NCBI RefSeq assembly: GCF_900106525.1 | Contig: NZ_FNOG01000006.1 | Location: forward strand, 62,001 to 126,000 | Length of the DNA stretch: 64,000 nucleotides | Reading direction: 5' to 3' | Origin: Lysobacter enzymogenes | GTDB lineage: Bacteria > Pseudomonadota > Gammaproteobacteria > Xanthomonadales > Xanthomonadaceae | In this document: positions 29,757 to 38,139 of the stretch, piece after piece | How the letters are laid out: each line of letters starts with the position of its first letter | How positions within the stretch are numbered: the stretch's first letter is position 1 | Program-made: the position numbers and the translations under genes | Notes under the pieces: model-generated | Databases searched by the model: none | The model's input: the letters and a program-made list of their open reading frames with translations, nothing else | Told to the model about the DNA's origin: nothing

Positions 29757-30398
29757 TCAGGCTAGGGAAGGAACCGCGACGACGGCGGGCGCACGCGGGG
29801 CGGCATACGAGCGCAACAGGCGCTCGAGCGCGCGGCGGCCGCGCGCGACGGCGGCGTCGAAACCGAACAGGCCGGCGTCGTGATGCACGATCAGCGCGGT
29901 GCCGTAGATTTCGAACGCCAGTTGCTCGGTATCGGTCTCGGCGCCGAGCTCGCCGGTGTCCACGCACAACTGCACGGCCTGGGCCAGCACCTGGCGCCAG
30001 CGCTTTTGCTGCTCGACCACCCAATCGCGCAGCGCGCCGGGGCGGTCGTCGTATTCGCTGACCGCACCGAGCAGCACGCAGCCGCCGTCGGTGTGGCGCG
30101 ACCAGTCGAACCAAGCATCGACGATGGCGCGCAGCCGCACCAGCCCGCGCGGCTGCTGCAACGCCGGCAGCAGGACGTAGGCGACGAAGCGCTCGCCGGC
30201 CTTGTCCAGCACCGCCAGCTGCAAGTCTTCGCGCGAGCCGAAGTGGGCGAACACGCCGCTCTTGGACATGCCCACCGCGGCCGCCAGCGGCCCGATCGAC
30301 AGCCCTTCCAGGCCGGCCGAGCAGGCGATGCCGTAGGCCTGGTCGAGGATGGCTTCGCGGGTGGCGGCGCCTTTGTTGGTGGCGGTCAGGGTGGACAT
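29757..30398 (-). CDS. TetR family regulator upstream of the hydrolase
   Basis: A 213-residue TetR-type repressor. The HTH (about 12-58) reads AILDQAYGIACSAGLEGLSI, then AAAVGMSKSGVFAHFGSRED, followed by a C-terminal domain with DAWFDWSRHTDGGCVLLGAV, typical of TetR regulators located beside alpha/beta hydrolases. The ATG at 30398 is clear. Its promoter region contains a 16-bp site repeated near the hydrolase start. Autoregulation and control of the hydrolase are inferred. Confidence 0.9.
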   Translation of the reverse strand: MSTLTATNKGAATREAILDQAYGIACSAGLEGLSIGPLAAAVGMSKSGVFAHFGSREDLQLAVLDKAGERFVAYVLLPALQQPRGLVRLRAIVDAWFDWSRHTDGGCVLLGAVSEYDDRPGALRDWVVEQQKRWRQVLAQAVQLCVDTGELGAETDTEQLAFEIYGTALIVHHDAGLFGFDAAVARGRRALERLLRSYAAPRAPAVVAVPSLA

Positions 30399-30409
30399 AG
30401 GGCGCAAAA

Positions 30410-30425
30410 TAGCACGTCCGTTCGT
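30410..30425 (+). promoter_or_regulatory. Copy 1 of the shared 16-bp site, upstream of tetR
   Basis: TAGCACGTCCGTTCGT sits 12 bases before the tetR ATG, flanked by AAAA and TTTTA. It has the partly symmetric ACG..CGTTCGT look common in TetR operators. A 15/16 match lies 700 bases away at the hydrolase start. Confidence 0.5.
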
Positions 30426-30599
30426 TTTAATGGAGCCGTCCGTCGGCCGCTCCCTGCACCGGCCGGCACCGCGACAGCGCGCGCCGGCATCCCGCACTGT
30501 TGACTCAAATTGCGGAATTCGGGGTTTCAAATTGTGTTTTTCGCGCCCGCGCCGCGCCCAACGCAAAAACGCCCCTCCTACGCCGCCCCGATCGCCCCC

Positions 30600-30757
30600 T
30601 GTAGGAGCGGCGCAAGCCGCGACCGCGCCAACCATGCGCCGGCGCAGACCGCGTTGCAGGCCGTCGTGCCCGATCCGGGCAACGGCAGCCCGCGCCGCAC
30701 GGTGGCGGCTTGCGTCGTAGTCGGGGTGTCGCGGTCGCGGCTTGCGCCGCTCCTACA
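30600..30757. repeat. Type-2 palindromic repeat, inverted pair
   Basis: TGTAGGAGCGGCGCAAGCCG plus CGACCGCG at 30600-30628, and its reverse complement at 30729-30757, about 100 bases apart. The pair brackets non-coding sequence downstream of the acetyltransferase gene. Confidence 0.9.
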
Positions 30758-30771
30758 CGAGGAAGCGAGGC

Positions 30772-31344
30772 CTATTTGAGGCCGGGGACGTCCGGGTCCG
30801 GCTCGCCGAGATTGCCGTCGCCCAGCGGCAGCACCATCTGCACCGTGTCCAGCCAGCGCCCGTGCTTGCGCCCCAGGCCCGGGAACACGCCGGCGAGCTT
30901 GAAACCGAGCCGCTCGTGCAGCGCCACCGAAGCGGCGTTGCTGCCGTCGCCGATCACCGCGACCATCTGGCGGAAGCCGAGCGCCGCGCAGTCCTCGATC
31001 AACCGCCGCATCAGCGCGCCGCCGATGCCGCGGCCGTGGCAGTCGGGTTCGACGTAGACCGAGTTCTCCACCGTCCAGCGATAGCCGATGCGGGTGCGGT
31101 ACGCGCTGGCGTAGGCGTAGCCGGCGAAACGCGCGGCGCCGTCCTCGATCAGTTCGGCGATCAGGTACGGATAACCGGCGTCGGCGATCGCGTGCCAGCG
31201 CCGGCGCATCTCGGCCCGGTCGGGCACGTCGTATTCGTAAGTCGCCACGCCCTCGCGCACCTCGCGCGCGTACAGCGCGGCGATCGCGTCCAGGTCGGAC
31301 TCGACCGCCGCGCGCAGGCGCAGCGCGGGCGCGGGCGCCGGCAT
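30772..31344 (-). CDS. GNAT N-acetyltransferase, phosphinothricin-acetyltransferase-like
   Basis: A 190-residue acetyl-CoA-dependent transferase. Family features: LRAAVESDLDAIAALYAREV, ATYEYDVPDRAEMRRRW, SAYRTRIGYRWTVENSVYV, the pyrophosphate-binding CHGRGIGGALMRRLI, and LHERLGFKLAGVFPGLGRKH. The last two match Pat/YncA-type enzymes that acetylate small amines or amino acids such as methionine derivatives. Its ATG overlaps the aguB stop by one base (TGATG), indicating translational coupling. A link to putrescine metabolism is possible but unproven. Confidence 0.88.
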   Translation of the reverse strand: MPAPAPALRLRAAVESDLDAIAALYAREVREGVATYEYDVPDRAEMRRRWHAIADAGYPYLIAELIEDGAARFAGYAYASAYRTRIGYRWTVENSVYVEPDCHGRGIGGALMRRLIEDCAALGFRQMVAVIGDGSNAASVALHERLGFKLAGVFPGLGRKHGRWLDTVQMVLPLGDGNLGEPDPDVPGLK

Positions 31345-32231
31345 CAGTCGCGGTAGCGCTTGAGCAGGTCGGCGTAGGCGTCGATGCGGCGGTCGCGCAG
31401 GAACGGCCAGATCCGCCGCACGTGTTCGCTGCGGCCCAGGTCGACCTCGGCCATCACGATTTCCGGCTCGGCGGTCTTGGCCTCGGCCAGGTACTCGCCC
31501 TGCGGGCCGAGCACGTGGCTGGAACCCCAGAACTGGATGCCCGAGGCGCCGAGCGGCGAGGCCTCGAACCCGACGCGATTGACGCTCAGCACCGGCAAGC
31601 CGTTGGCGACCGCGTGGCCGCGGTGGCTCAGGATCCAGGCGTTGCGCTGGCGGTCCTTCTCGTCCTGGGCGTCGTCGGGATCCCAGCCGATCGCGGTCGG
31701 GTACAGCAGCAGCTCCGCGCCGGCCAGCGCCATCAACCGCGCGCCTTCGGGATACCACTGGTCCCAGCACACCAGCACGCCCAGGCGCCCGACCGAGGTC
31801 TGGATCGGCTCGAAACCGATGTCGCCCGGGGTGAAGTAGAACTTCTCGTAGAACCCCGGATCGTCCGGGATGTGCATCTTGCGGTACTTGCCGGCGATGG
31901 AACCGTCGGTCTCATAGACCACCGCGGTGTTGTGGTACAGCCCGGCCGCGCGGCGCTCGAACAGCGAGCTGACCAGGACTATGCCGTGCTGCTTGGCCAG
32001 CGCGCCGAGGCGCTCGGTACTCGGGCCGGGAATGGTTTCGGCCAGGTCGAACTCGCTGACCGATTCGTGCTGGCAGAAGTACGGGCCGTTGTGCAGTTCC
32101 TGCAGCAGCACCAGCTTGGCGCCCTGCTGGGCGGCCTCGCCGACGCGCTGCTCGATGTTGGCCAGATTGGCCTCGCGCGAGCCGTGGTCGCGGTCCTGGA
32201 TCAGGGCGACGGGGAGGGTGGTCTTTTTCAT
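31344..32231 (-). CDS. aguB: N-carbamoylputrescine amidase
   Basis: Hydrolyses N-carbamoylputrescine to putrescine, CO2 and ammonia, the last step of the agmatine route. A 295-residue nitrilase-superfamily enzyme with the Glu-Lys-Cys triad visible: LLQELHNGPYF, YRKMHIPDDPGFYEKFYF and VLVCWDQWYPEGAR. The long FYEKFYFTPGD segment is characteristic of AguB. aguA lies upstream on the same strand, separated by 369 bases with a palindrome pair, so the two may form separate transcripts. The GNAT gene is coupled downstream. Confidence 0.95.
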   Translation of the reverse strand: MKKTTLPVALIQDRDHGSREANLANIEQRVGEAAQQGAKLVLLQELHNGPYFCQHESVSEFDLAETIPGPSTERLGALAKQHGIVLVSSLFERRAAGLYHNTAVVYETDGSIAGKYRKMHIPDDPGFYEKFYFTPGDIGFEPIQTSVGRLGVLVCWDQWYPEGARLMALAGAELLLYPTAIGWDPDDAQDEKDRQRNAWILSHRGHAVANGLPVLSVNRVGFEASPLGASGIQFWGSSHVLGPQGEYLAEAKTAEPEIVMAEVDLGRSEHVRRIWPFLRDRRIDAYADLLKRYRD

Positions 32232-32600
32232 CGGGTGCACGGGTCCGGCTGTGGGGCGTGGGCCTATTGTAGGACCGCGCCATGACGATGGGCGCTGGGA
32301 GCGTTGGCGGCGGAAGCACGGGAAAGAAGGCGGGAGCCGGGTTCGCGCGGCTTCGAATGCCCCCACACCGTCATTCCGGCGCAAGCCGGAATCCATTTTG
32401 ATGTTGCTGTTGCCTTGCCGCTGCGGGCACGGCGGAGCGAAATCAAAATGGATTCCGGCTTTCGCCGGAATGACGGAGTGAGAATGTGCAACGACCTGCG
32501 AGGTCACGCAGATCGGCTTCGCGGCTCGCTGGGGCCGGGAGCGCGAGCCGTGAGCGTGAGACGAAGTGCGCCGCGCGACTTGCGCGACGCACCCTGCGGC
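32232..32600. other. aguA-aguB intergenic region
   Basis: A 369-base gap with an inverted pair of type-1 repeats, otherwise empty of recognisable genes. Any aguB promoter would lie in the part nearest 32240-32330. The palindromes could act as a transcript-stability or processing structure between aguA and aguB. Confidence 0.6.
32368..32476. repeat. Type-1 dispersed palindromic repeat, inverted pair
   Basis: Reverse copy at 32368-32399 and forward copy at 32445-32476, with core ATTCCGGC..GCCGGAAT and tail GACGG as at 6137. The first copy has GCGCAAGCC where others have GCGAAAGCC. Confidence 0.9.
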
Positions 32601-33638
32601 TTACGCCACCACGCCCCGAGGCAACTGCATGGTCACGCAATGCAGGCTGCCGTTCTGCCAGATCAGCGACCGGCACGGCACCGCGACGATTTCGCGGTCC
32701 GGGAAGGCCTGCGCCAGCACCGCCTGCGCGGCCGGATCGGCGGCGTCGCCGTAGGCCGGCATCAGCACCGCGCCGTCGACGATCAGGAAGTTGGCGTAGC
32801 TGGCCGCCAGGCGACGGTCTTCGTCGATGATCGGCTTGGCCCACGGCAGCGCGAACAAGCGGTACGGCTGGCCGTCGCGGGTGCGCAGCGCGGCCAGTTC
32901 GGCGCCCATCGCCTGCAGCTCCGGGTAATGCGAGTCGCTCGGGTCGTCGCAGCCCTGGTAGACGATGGCGTCTTGCGCGGCGAAGCGGGCGAGGGTGTCG
33001 ATGTGGGCGTCGGTGTCGTCGCCTTCCAGGTAGCCGTGGTCGAGCCACAGCACCCGGTCCTGGCGCAGCCACGCCGACAGCTTGGCGGTGATTTCTTCGC
33101 GGCTGAGCGTGGGATGGCGCTCGTGCAGGCAGCGCCAGGTGGTCAGCAGGGTGCCGGCGCCGTCGGTCTCGATGCCGCCGCCTTCCAGGGCGAAGTCGAT
33201 GCTCTCGCGCTCGCTGTCGGCGAACACGCCCTGCTCATGCAGGCGTTCGACCAGCAGGTCGTCCTGGCTGGCGTCGAACTTGCCGCCCCAGCCGGTGAAG
33301 CGGAAGTCGAGCAAGCGAAAGCCGCCGTCCTCGCGCATGAGCGTGATCGGGCCGGAATCGCGCAGCCAGGTGTCGTCGTAAGGCGCGTCGATGAAACGCA
33401 CCTGCGACATGTCGATCCGGGCCGAGGACAGGCGCGCGCGGGCGTAGGCCTGGACGTCGTCGTCGGCCACGCAGATCAGCGCCGGCTGGAAGCGGGTGAT
33501 GGCCGCGACCAGGGCGATGTAGGTCTCTTCGACCTCGCCCAGGCGGTCGGCCCAGTCGGTGTCGGCGTTCGGCCACGCGATCAGGACCGCGGACTGGGGT
33601 TCCCACTCCGCGGGGAAGCGCAATGCGTTGTTGGTCAT
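32601..33638 (-). CDS. aguA: Agmatine deiminase
   Basis: Hydrolyses agmatine to N-carbamoylputrescine and ammonia, the first step of the arginine-decarboxylase route to putrescine. 345 residues, Porphyromonas-type peptidylarginine deiminase fold. Motifs: PAEWEPQSAVLIAWPN, DDTWLRDSGPI, EGGGIETDGAGTLLTT, LDHGYLEGDDTDAHID, and the catalytic Cys in NGSLHCVTMQLP. The start ATG at 33638 is four bases after the stop of the small exported protein gene, so the two are likely co-transcribed. Confidence 0.96.
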   Translation of the reverse strand: MTNNALRFPAEWEPQSAVLIAWPNADTDWADRLGEVEETYIALVAAITRFQPALICVADDDVQAYARARLSSARIDMSQVRFIDAPYDDTWLRDSGPITLMREDGGFRLLDFRFTGWGGKFDASQDDLLVERLHEQGVFADSERESIDFALEGGGIETDGAGTLLTTWRCLHERHPTLSREEITAKLSAWLRQDRVLWLDHGYLEGDDTDAHIDTLARFAAQDAIVYQGCDDPSDSHYPELQAMGAELAALRTRDGQPYRLFALPWAKPIIDEDRRLAASYANFLIVDGAVLMPAYGDAADPAAQAVLAQAFPDREIVAVPCRSLIWQNGSLHCVTMQLPRGVVA

Positions 33639-33642
33639 AACC

Positions 33643-33972
33643 TCAAAGGATAGGCGGTTTGGGCCCGATTTCGCCGGCACCGGCCTTGTTCGCCACCACG
33701 TCGATCACCCGGCTCTTCTCGAAGTACACGGTGAAGGCCGGATACACCCAGCGGTTGATCTGCGGCCACGCTTTCTTCTGGCCACCGCGCGAATCCAGGC
33801 GCTGGGCCGGCTCGCCGTAGCGCGCCTTGACCTGGTCCATGCTCTGGCCGCGCGCCGGCAGGGCCGCCTTGCCTTGTTCCTGCACGCGCTGGATCAGCAG
33901 GGTATCGGCCGAGGCCGCGCCGGACAGGGCCAGCAGGGCGAGCAGGGGTGCAACGGCAACGCGCAGCTTCAT
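33643..33972 (-). CDS. Small exported protein of unknown function
   Basis: A 109-residue protein with a Sec signal peptide (VAVAPLLALLALSGAASA). The mature part contains ARGQSMDQVKARYGEPAQRL, reminiscent of the short SmpA/OmlA-like motif in which a helix precedes a GxP turn, and an aromatic WVYPAFTVYFEKSRVIDVV beta hairpin. That resemblance is weak. The ATG at 33972 gives a standard signal peptide; the longer upstream frame does not. Its position directly before aguA suggests co-expression. Confidence 0.7.
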   Translation of the reverse strand: MKLRVAVAPLLALLALSGAASADTLLIQRVQEQGKAALPARGQSMDQVKARYGEPAQRLDSRGGQKKAWPQINRWVYPAFTVYFEKSRVIDVVANKAGAGEIGPKPPIL

Positions 33973-34108
33973 GGCGAATTCACCTGGCAAAGGACGCGGG
34001 ATTCTAGGCACAAGGTGACGCGTAGCGGCAGGGTGCGGCCGTCACGGTTTGGCGAAACAGGGCCGGCCCGGACGTAAAGACGGGCCGGTGGAGGGGGGCT
34101 GGAACGAA

Positions 34109-34132
34109 GAAAGCCGCCTTGCGGCGGCTTTC
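34109..34132 (-). terminator. Rho-independent terminator of rpmJ
   Basis: Perfect stem GAAAGCCGCC / GGCGGCTTTC with loop TTGC, about 44 bases after the rpmJ stop. The minus strand continues TTCTTCG, a moderate T-rich tail. Confidence 0.75.
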
Positions 34133-34175
34133 GACTTGAACCTCAAGCGGCGGACTCAACGTCCGCGGCTGCGGA

Positions 34176-34301
34176 TCAGCGCTGACGCGCCTTGAAACGC
34201 GGGTTCGACTTGCAGATCACGAAGACCTTGCCGCGGCGGCGAACGACTTTGCAGTCGCGGTGGCGGGCCTTCGCCGACTTCAGAGAGGACAGGACCTTCA
34301 T
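34176..34301 (-). CDS. rpmJ: 50S ribosomal protein L36, zinc-free type
   Basis: A 41-residue ribosomal protein, [20 protein letters not shown] and onward to the [12 protein letters not shown] tail. The Zn-binding Cys/His set of classical L36 is incomplete: two Cys remain, and the first Cys and last His are replaced. This is the YkgO-like type B form that in E. coli replaces the zinc form under zinc limitation. A single-gene unit with its own promoter (TTGATC, 18 bases, TACAAT; 34356-34385) and terminator. In xanthomonads this type may be the only L36, so alternative use under zinc starvation is not assured. Confidence 0.93.
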   Translation of the reverse strand: MKVLSSLKSAKARHRDCKVVRRRGKVFVICKSNPRFKARQR

Positions 34302-34355
34302 GACAGATCTCGGCTGGTTGAGTGGATGGGATGGGTTGGGAAAAGCTAGCCCGCG

Positions 34356-34385
34356 ATTGTAGCGGACAAAATGTCGGCCGATCAA
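34356..34385 (-). promoter_or_regulatory. Sigma-70-type promoter for rpmJ
   Basis: On the minus strand TTGATC and TACAAT are separated by 18 bases, ending about 55 bases before the rpmJ ATG. It is one of the best -35/-10 matches in the window. Confidence 0.6.
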
Positions 34386-34461
34386 GTGGTTGCGCACTCG
34401 GACGCAAAATCCGTTCGCCGGCCGGGCCGGCGAGGGCGGTCCGCCGGGGCCGCGTCGGCCG

Positions 34462-34467
34462 CATAAT
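34462..34467 (+). promoter_or_regulatory. -10 box CATAAT next to cmk start (leaderless)
   Basis: CATAAT ends seven bases before the cmk ATG at 34475, with no Shine-Dalgarno between. This resembles the layout at nfuA and moeB. Confidence 0.45.
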
Positions 34468-34474
34468 GCGGCAT

Positions 34475-35167
34475 ATGAACAGCGCATCTTCCCCGAACCC
34501 CACCGTTCCCGTCCTGACCATCGATGGCCCCTCCGGCTCCGGCAAGGGCACCATCAGCCGCCTGATCGCCCAGCGCCTGGGCTGGCATTACCTGGATTCC
34601 GGCGCCCTGTACCGCGCGGTCGGCGTCGCCGCCGGCTGGGCCGACCTGGACCTGGCCGACCCGGCCGCCCTGGTCCGCTGCGCCTTCGACACCCACATCG
34701 GCTTCCGCGACGACGCCTCCGGCGAGCTGCGGGTGCTGGTCAACGAGGTCGACGCCACCGACGAGCTGCGCACCGAGACCGCCGGCGCGGCCGCCTCGGC
34801 CATCGCCGCCATTCCCGAGGTCCGAGCGGCGCTCAAGGACCGCCAACGCGCATTCAGGCAGGCGCCGGGCCTGGTCGCCGACGGCCGCGACATGGGCACG
34901 GTCATCTTCCCGGACGCCCAATACAAGGTGTTCCTGACCGCCAGCGCCGATGAACGCGCGGAAAGGCGCTATAAGCAGTTGAAGGACAAGGGGGTTTCGG
35001 TTACTTTAGACGGTCTGCTGCGGGAGATTCTCGCCCGCGACGCCCGTGACGCCCAGCGCGCGGTGGCTCCCTTGCGCCCGGCCATTGATGCCGTCCGCAT
35101 CGACACCACCGGTCTTGGAATCGACACGGTAGTCGAACAGGTGCTGGCTTTGCTGCCTGCGCGCTGA
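34475..35167 (+). CDS. cmk: Cytidylate kinase
   Basis: Phosphorylates CMP and dCMP to the diphosphates using ATP. 230 residues: P-loop [13 protein letters not shown] near the N-terminus, substrate-binding [27 protein letters not shown], and the lid region with [11 protein letters not shown]. The ATG at 34475 is preferred since a -10 box lies just upstream; an in-frame ATG nine bases earlier would add Met-Arg-His. The cmk-rpsA-ihfB order is conserved in gammaproteobacteria. Confidence 0.95.
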   Translation: MNSASSPNPTVPVLTIDGPSGSGKGTISRLIAQRLGWHYLDSGALYRAVGVAAGWADLDLADPAALVRCAFDTHIGFRDDASGELRVLVNEVDATDELRTETAGAAASAIAAIPEVRAALKDRQRAFRQAPGLVADGRDMGTVIFPDAQYKVFLTASADERAERRYKQLKDKGVSVTLDGLLREILARDARDAQRAVAPLRPAIDAVRIDTTGLGIDTVVEQVLALLPAR

Positions 35168-35367
35168 ACGGCGCGGCGCGACGAAACCTTCGCAGCAGAA
35201 GCAGTTGTACCAAAGCCCCGGCGCACCCGCGTCGGATCAACCACAACACATGATGCGGCTGCATCGCATCACATAACGGGTGGGTCGACCACGTTCTGCT
35301 TGCGTTGCCACGACGGCAACGATGTCAAACGGTGCGATCCGTGTGTTCAACCGAGTAATCAAATCCA

Positions 35368-37056
35368 ATGACCGAATCATTTGCCGAACTGTTCGAACAG
35401 AGCCAGCAATACCTGGCCAAGCTGAAGCCGGGCGCCATCGTCACCGGCGTCGTCGTGGAAGTCCGCGGCGACGTGGTGGTGATCAACGCCGGCCTGAAGT
35501 CCGAAGGCATCGTGCCGATCGAACAGTTCCGTAACGACGCCGGCGAAATCGACGTCGCCGAGGGCGACGAAGTCAAGGTCGCCCTCGACTCCATCGAGAA
35601 CGGCTTCGGCGAAACCGTGCTTTCGCGCGAGAAGGCCAAGCGCGCGATGGTGTGGGACGAACTCGAGCAGGCGCTCGAGAAGAACGAGACCATCACCGGC
35701 CGCATCAGCGGCAAGGTGAAGGGCGGCTTCACCGTCGACATCAAGGACGTCCGCGGCTTCCTGCCCGGTTCGCTGGTCGACGTGCGTCCGGTGCGCGACT
35801 CGGCGTACCTGGAAGGCAAGGAGCTCGAGTTCAAGCTCATCAAGCTCGACCGCAAGCGCAACAACATCGTCGTCTCCCGCCGTGCGGTGGTCGAGAGCGA
35901 GTACAGCGTCGAGCGCGAGCAGCTGATGGAGAAGCTGCAGGAAGGCGCGATCCTCAAGGGCGTGGTCAAGAACCTCACCGACTACGGCGCGTTCGTGGAC
36001 CTGGGCGGCATCGACGGCCTGCTGCACATCACCGATATGGCGTGGAAGCGCGTGCGCCATCCGTCGGAAGTGGTGGAAGTCGGTCAGGAACTCGACGTGC
36101 GCGTGCTCAAGTACGACCGCGAGCGCAACCGCGTCAGCCTCGGCCTCAAGCAGCTGGGCGAGGATCCGTGGGACAACATCGCCCGCCGCTACCCGGCCAA
36201 CACCCGCGTGTTCGGCAAGGTCAGCAACGTCACCGATTACGGCGCGTTCGTCGAGATCGAGCCGGGCGTCGAAGGCCTGGTCCACGTCTCCGAAATGGAT
36301 TGGACCAACAAGAACGTCAACCCGTCCAAGATCGTGCAGGTCGGCGATGAAGTTCAGGTCATGGTGCTCGACGTCGATGAAGAGCGTCGCCGTATCTCGC
36401 TGGGCATGAAGCAGGTCACCTCGAACCCGTGGGAGACCTTCGCGGCCATCCACAAGAAGGGCGACAAGGTCGAAGGCCAGATCAAGTCGATCACCGACTT
36501 CGGTATCTTCATCGGCCTGGACGGCGGCATCGACGGCCTGGTCCACCTGTCCGACATCAGCTGGAACACCACCGGCGAAGACGTGGTCCGCAACTACAAG
36601 AAGGGCGACACGCTGGAAGCCGTCGTCCTGGCCGTGGATCCGGAGCGCGAGCGCATCAGCCTGGGCGTCAAGCAGTTGGAGCAGGACCCGATGGGTCAGT
36701 ACGTCGCTTCCAACGCCAAGGGCTCGATCGTCAAGGGCGTGGTGAAGGAAGTCGACGCCAAGGGCGCGGTGATCGAACTGGCCGACGGCATCGAAGGCTA
36801 CGTCGCCGCGCGCGACATCGCCAAGGAGCGCGTCGAGGACGCGTCGCAGTACCTGAAGGTCGGCCAGGACGTCGAGGCCAAGATCATCGGTACCGACCGC
36901 AAGGGCCGCAGCATGCAGCTGTCGATCAAGGCGAAGGACGAGGCCGACCAGCAGGAAGCCATGGCGGACTACAACCGTCACGCCGGCGACGCTGCCAGCG
37001 GCACCACCAGCCTGGGCGCGCTGCTGCGCGAGCGCCTGAGCGGCAAGTCCGAGTAA
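35368..37056 (+). CDS. rpsA: 30S ribosomal protein S1
   Basis: Largest 30S protein; captures and unfolds mRNA at the ribosome. 562 residues with six S1 repeats at roughly 22-88, 107-173, 194-262, 279-349, 366-436 and 453-522; each shows a G-x-V core with FVDL/FVEI-type strands, for instance [20 protein letters not shown]. The first two are the diverged ribosome-binding repeats. Spacing from cmk is 200 bases, enough for a separate promoter and autoregulatory leader. Codon use is strongly biased, as expected of a highly expressed gene. Confidence 0.98.
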   Translation: MTESFAELFEQSQQYLAKLKPGAIVTGVVVEVRGDVVVINAGLKSEGIVPIEQFRNDAGEIDVAEGDEVKVALDSIENGFGETVLSREKAKRAMVWDELEQALEKNETITGRISGKVKGGFTVDIKDVRGFLPGSLVDVRPVRDSAYLEGKELEFKLIKLDRKRNNIVVSRRAVVESEYSVEREQLMEKLQEGAILKGVVKNLTDYGAFVDLGGIDGLLHITDMAWKRVRHPSEVVEVGQELDVRVLKYDRERNRVSLGLKQLGEDPWDNIARRYPANTRVFGKVSNVTDYGAFVEIEPGVEGLVHVSEMDWTNKNVNPSKIVQVGDEVQVMVLDVDEERRRISLGMKQVTSNPWETFAAIHKKGDKVEGQIKSITDFGIFIGLDGGIDGLVHLSDISWNTTGEDVVRNYKKGDTLEAVVLAVDPERERISLGVKQLEQDPMGQYVASNAKGSIVKGVVKEVDAKGAVIELADGIEGYVAARDIAKERVEDASQYLKVGQDVEAKIIGTDRKGRSMQLSIKAKDEADQQEAMADYNRHAGDAASGTTSLGALLRERLSGKSE

Positions 37057-37324
37057 TCGCTGTACCGCCGCCGTCCCGGTTCGCCGGGGCGGCGGCCATC
37101 CTCCGCGGCGCCGCTCGCCGGCGCCGTCGGACGATGGGCGACACCGGTTTCATGCTTCAGATGTCTACGATGTTCGCGGTGCCGCGTTCCCCATCCTGGG
37201 CGGGGCATCGGGCCCGGCGGGCCGGCTCGGCCGGAACGCGCGCGGGCCAGCGGCAGGGGATCGCGCGCGGCGCGAGGCCGCATCTTCACCAAAGACCTTT
37301 TCATAAGGCCAGGCAACACTGCGC

Positions 37325-37627
37325 ATGACCAAGTCCGAGCTCATCGAGATCCTTTCCCAGCGTCAGGCCCACCTCAAGGGCGACGACGTGGATCTGGCGG
37401 TGAAAGCCTTGTTGGAAATGATGGGCGGCGCCTTGTCGGCCGGCGAGCGGATCGAGATCCGCGGCTTCGGCAGCTTTTCGCTGCACTATCGTCCGCCGCG
37501 CCTGGGCCGCAACCCGAAGACCGGCGAATCGGTCGCGCTGCCCGGCAAACACGTGCCGCACTTCAAGCCCGGCAAGGAATTGCGCGAGCGCGTCAGCGGC
37601 GTGACCCCGCTGGACGAGGAAGGCTGA
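37325..37627 (+). CDS. ihfB: Integration host factor subunit beta
   Basis: DNA-bending nucleoid protein that pairs with IhfA (not in the window). 100 residues with the HU/IHF fold: [17 protein letters not shown], the signature [20 protein letters not shown] containing the beta-arm, and the Pro at the arm tip for intercalation. A short acidic C-terminal tail, GVTPLDEEG, follows. It lies 268 bases after rpsA; the order matches E. coli. Confidence 0.97.
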   Translation: MTKSELIEILSQRQAHLKGDDVDLAVKALLEMMGGALSAGERIEIRGFGSFSLHYRPPRLGRNPKTGESVALPGKHVPHFKPGKELRERVSGVTPLDEEG

Positions 37628-37853
37628 GGCCGCTGCAACCGTCCGCCACCGCGGCGGGCCATGGCCGCCGGGCATCGTCCCGATCCGGCCGCAGGCGAGG
37701 GCGCGTTCGCCGCTCGCCATCGTGCGGTCCTTCGTGCCGCGCATCGCCATATCGCGTTCCCCTACACCGCGCTGCTTCGCGTCGGCTACTCTTTGCCTGC
37801 CGTACGCTGCGCCTGCCGCTGGCAGGGCGCGCACACGAACACCGGGAGTCCTC

Positions 37854-38135
37854 ATGCGCCTGATCCGCGTACTCATCGCCGTGCTGTGTCTGGCCGCCGG
37901 CGCCCTGCTCGGCGCGCTCAACCGCCAGAGCGTCAGCATCGACCTGGGCTTCGGCTTCGTCCCGGCGACCTCGCTGGGCATCGTCCTGATCGTGGCGCTG
38001 CTGGCCGGCGCGCTGATCGGCGGGCTGGCGATCAGCGCCAGCGTGGTGCTGCCGCTGCGCCGCCGCCTGGCGCGCGCCGAACGCACCGCCTCGACCGGCG
38101 CCCAGCTGCCGGCCGTCACCGCCGCCGAGAATTGA
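37854..38135 (+). CDS. lapA: LapA-like DUF1049 membrane protein
   Basis: A 93-residue inner-membrane protein with two hydrophobic segments: LIRVLIAVLCLAAGALLGAL and LGIVLIVALLAGALIGGLAI, separated by a short periplasmic loop, and a charged cytoplasmic tail. In E. coli LapA partners LapB in control of LpxC turnover and lipopolysaccharide assembly. It stops four bases before lapB. The ATG at 37854 follows GGGAGTCCTC, a plausible Shine-Dalgarno (GGGAG). Confidence 0.9.
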   Translation: MRLIRVLIAVLCLAAGALLGALNRQSVSIDLGFGFVPATSLGIVLIVALLAGALIGGLAISASVVLPLRRRLARAERTASTGAQLPAVTAAEN

Positions 38136-38139
38136 GCGC

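Larger units (their letters stand above)
30399..30771. other. Intergenic region with type-2 palindromes
   Basis: A 373-base spacer between the tetR promoter and the acetyltransferase stop. It includes the candidate operator near 30410, an AT-rich patch at about 30498-30545, and an inverted pair of type-2 repeats (30600-30628 and 30729-30757). No gene was recognised. Confidence 0.7.
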
